This document shows positions 62,261 through 64,000 of a stretch of DNA of 64,000 bases, piece after piece. The stretch comes from Protula sp. h YS-2021 (lineage: Eukaryota; Annelida; Polychaeta; Sabellida; Serpulidae). The DNA is taken from contig OX457026.1 of NCBI GenBank assembly GCA_949752745.1, positions 34,587,911 to 34,651,910 on the forward strand. Reading direction: 5' to 3'. The notes beneath the pieces were generated by a model, which made no database searches, was not told the DNA's origin, and saw nothing but the letters and a program-made list of their open reading frames with translations. Position numbers and translations under genes: made by a program. Within the stretch, counting starts at the first letter, position 1, and each line of letters opens with the position of its first letter.

Positions 62261-64000
62261 CTACCACATATTCGCCAGGCGGACTGTAAGCAGCTTTTGT
62301 ACCCCCTCGCCATTTGTCCATGTACAAATCCGTTGCTTCCTTAGAAAAACCTGTCTGAGAGACACGTCTCCGCTAACCTTCCAGACCGCCAGTCTCATCG
62401 AATTCTGAACAATCATGGGGTGAGGTTGAAATTTCGGATTCCTGATTAACCACTCCATTTGCCGCAACAAAACTGGGGTCCCGACCAGCAATTGTAGGAT
62501 TAGTGAATACCAGGTCTGAGCTGGCCAAACCGGTGTCACTAGCAAAATAGTAGCTTTCTCCATCCAGACCTTGCGTAATGCTCTGCCTATCAGGCAAAAC
62601 GGAGGAAAGGCATAACCCCTGAGGTTCGTCCAATTCAGTTGAAAGCTGTCGGTCACCATAGCTGCCTGATTCGTCTTCCAACTCACAAATTTCTCTAATT
62701 GTGTGTTCGTCCAGGTCGCAAACAGATCTATCTCCGGGTAGCCCATTATTTCCGTAATTTTCAGAAACGTTGTCCTGTCTAGCATCCAGTCGCTCGAGTC
62801 CGTCCCATTTCTCGATAATCTGTCTGCCACCTGATTCTCGGTCCACGGAAGATAGACCCCCGTCACCTGATTTCCCCGCACTAGACAAAACTTCCACAGC
62901 TCTTTCGCTAAACTTAACAGCAAAGTTGAGGCAGGACTGGACTTTTTGTTTATCTGGGCCACGGCCGTAATATTGTCCATATTTAGAGTAATATGCGTGT
63001 TTGCCATGTCCTTCGTAAACGTTTTAATTGACATAAGTCCCGCTTTCAATTCTTTGGCGTTTATGTGCCATCCCTGTTCCGTCGCAGTCCAAACTACTTT
63101 TATTTGTTTATGTCCCGACCAGGCCCCCCAGCCCGTATTTGATGCATCGCTCGTTATTACTATTTCCCGCTCTTTCATTGTTAAGGACCTCAAACTGGTT
63201 GTTTTCAGAGAATTTATCCACCAATTTATCTCCTCCATGCTTTCCTTGTTCAGAGTGACCAAATTCTCGTAATTTTGGCCCCCCAGCAGACCCCGAGCAC
63301 TCTGCATCTGTAAGTGTCGATAATGGAGAGGGGCTGGGACTACCGCCAGCATACAGGACGTAAGCTTCCCTATCAAGCGCGCAAGTTTCTTGACTGTTAT
63401 TGTCTTTTCGGACAGCACCCCCAGACATTCCCGGATGACCGATTTCATTCTGTCCTCGGGCAAAGATATCCTCATTCGTTGCCAATCTACTAGAAACAGC
63501 AAAAACTCGATCATCTGAACCGGATTTATACTCGACTTTTCCCAATTTATGTGGAAACCTAGATTTTCCAGGATGAAAACCACCGATTTCAGATCCCTTT
63601 CTAGTTCTTTCGGGTCCTGATTGAGCAAAATTAGGTCGTCCAGAAATATCATTAATCGTATCCCCATTCTGCGACAAAAACTGACAATAGGTTTCAGAAT
63701 CTTTGTGAAGATACGAGGGGCTGGGCCGAGACCGAATGCCATTGCCAAGAATTTGTAGAGTTTCCCTTTCCACTTGAACTTCAAGTATTTCTGATGGAGT
63801 TCGTGTGTTGGGACTATGCATCCTTTAGATCGAGCTTCACCATGAAATCGTTCGGTCTTATCATGTCTATCAAATCGTTCATCGTTTCCATCTTGAAATG
63901 TCGATATTTTAAGAACTTGTTCAGAGGCTTGAGATTGAATACTGGTCTGTACACCCCACTTTTCTTTGGTCTGAGAAAGAGCTGTCCGAGAAATTGATCT
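62261..64000 (-). mobile_element. DIRS-like retrotransposon reverse transcriptase / RNase H, truncated by the window edge
   Basis: The main ORF 62261-63784 (507 aa) has a palm segment with IFLDDLILL (variant of the YxDD box), AMAFGLGPAPRIF, RNase H landmarks ITSDASNTGWGAW, NAKELKAG and MDNITAVAQ, then LSRNGTDSSDW and DLFATWTNTQLEKFVSW, the region typical of DIRS elements. Upstream coding continues in another frame from the window edge (LRPKKSGVYRPVFNLKPLNKF, MVKLDLKDA) and is separated by a frameshift/stop near 63820. The recombinase follows 157 bp downstream on the same strand. Degenerate by at least two frameshifts. Confidence 0.85.

Noticed and set aside
62373..62897. 174-codon minus-strand ORF overlapping the RT/RNase H frame
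   Set aside because: Low-complexity shadow of the main retroelement frame with no family features.

Overview
This window is eukaryotic, AT-rich animal DNA dominated by one split gene on the minus strand, surrounded and invaded by repeats. The gene encodes CAD, the fused carbamoyl-phosphate synthetase II / aspartate carbamoyltransferase / dihydroorotase protein that performs the first three steps of de novo pyrimidine synthesis. I reconstructed 48 coding exons from the start codon at 59160 down to the stop at 9283. Exon phases match at every junction, the exons sum to 6738 nt (2245 codons plus stop), and all catalytic residues checked are present. Domain order is GATase, CPSase (two ATP-grasp halves plus the regulatory MGS region), DHOase, linker, ATCase, as in animals. 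The many tRNA-derived SINEs, tyrosine-recombinase retroelements and miniature inverted-repeat elements suggest a marine invertebrate, possibly a mollusc; this is inference and I cannot name a species.

Layout. 1-9282, downstream of the CAD stop: a tRNA-like SINE, a 170-bp satellite with about 7.5 copies, a ~300-bp repeat family, and two copies of a ~1.1-kb repeat. The second copy carries two insertions that are absent from the first. 9283-59160: CAD. Its introns hold several inverted-repeat elements, one degenerate tyrosine-recombinase retroelement, two tRNA-like SINEs, and microsatellites. 59161-60500: presumptive 5' UTR/promoter side of CAD and a duplicated segment. 60545-64000: a degenerate DIRS-like retrotransposon on the minus strand (RT/RNase H, then tyrosine recombinase, then inverted terminal-type repeats), cut by the window edge.

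Two features stand out. First, at three separate CAD exons (3, 42 and 44) the last exon bases together with the splice donor are tandemly repeated into the following intron, giving decaying arrays of decoy exon-intron junctions. Second, the window holds several different inverted-repeat elements whose ends are arrays of one short word. Each family has its own word, yet several share a GGG...TGG(T/A)C-like terminus and 8-bp target duplications. Two CAD introns also use GC-AG splice sites.
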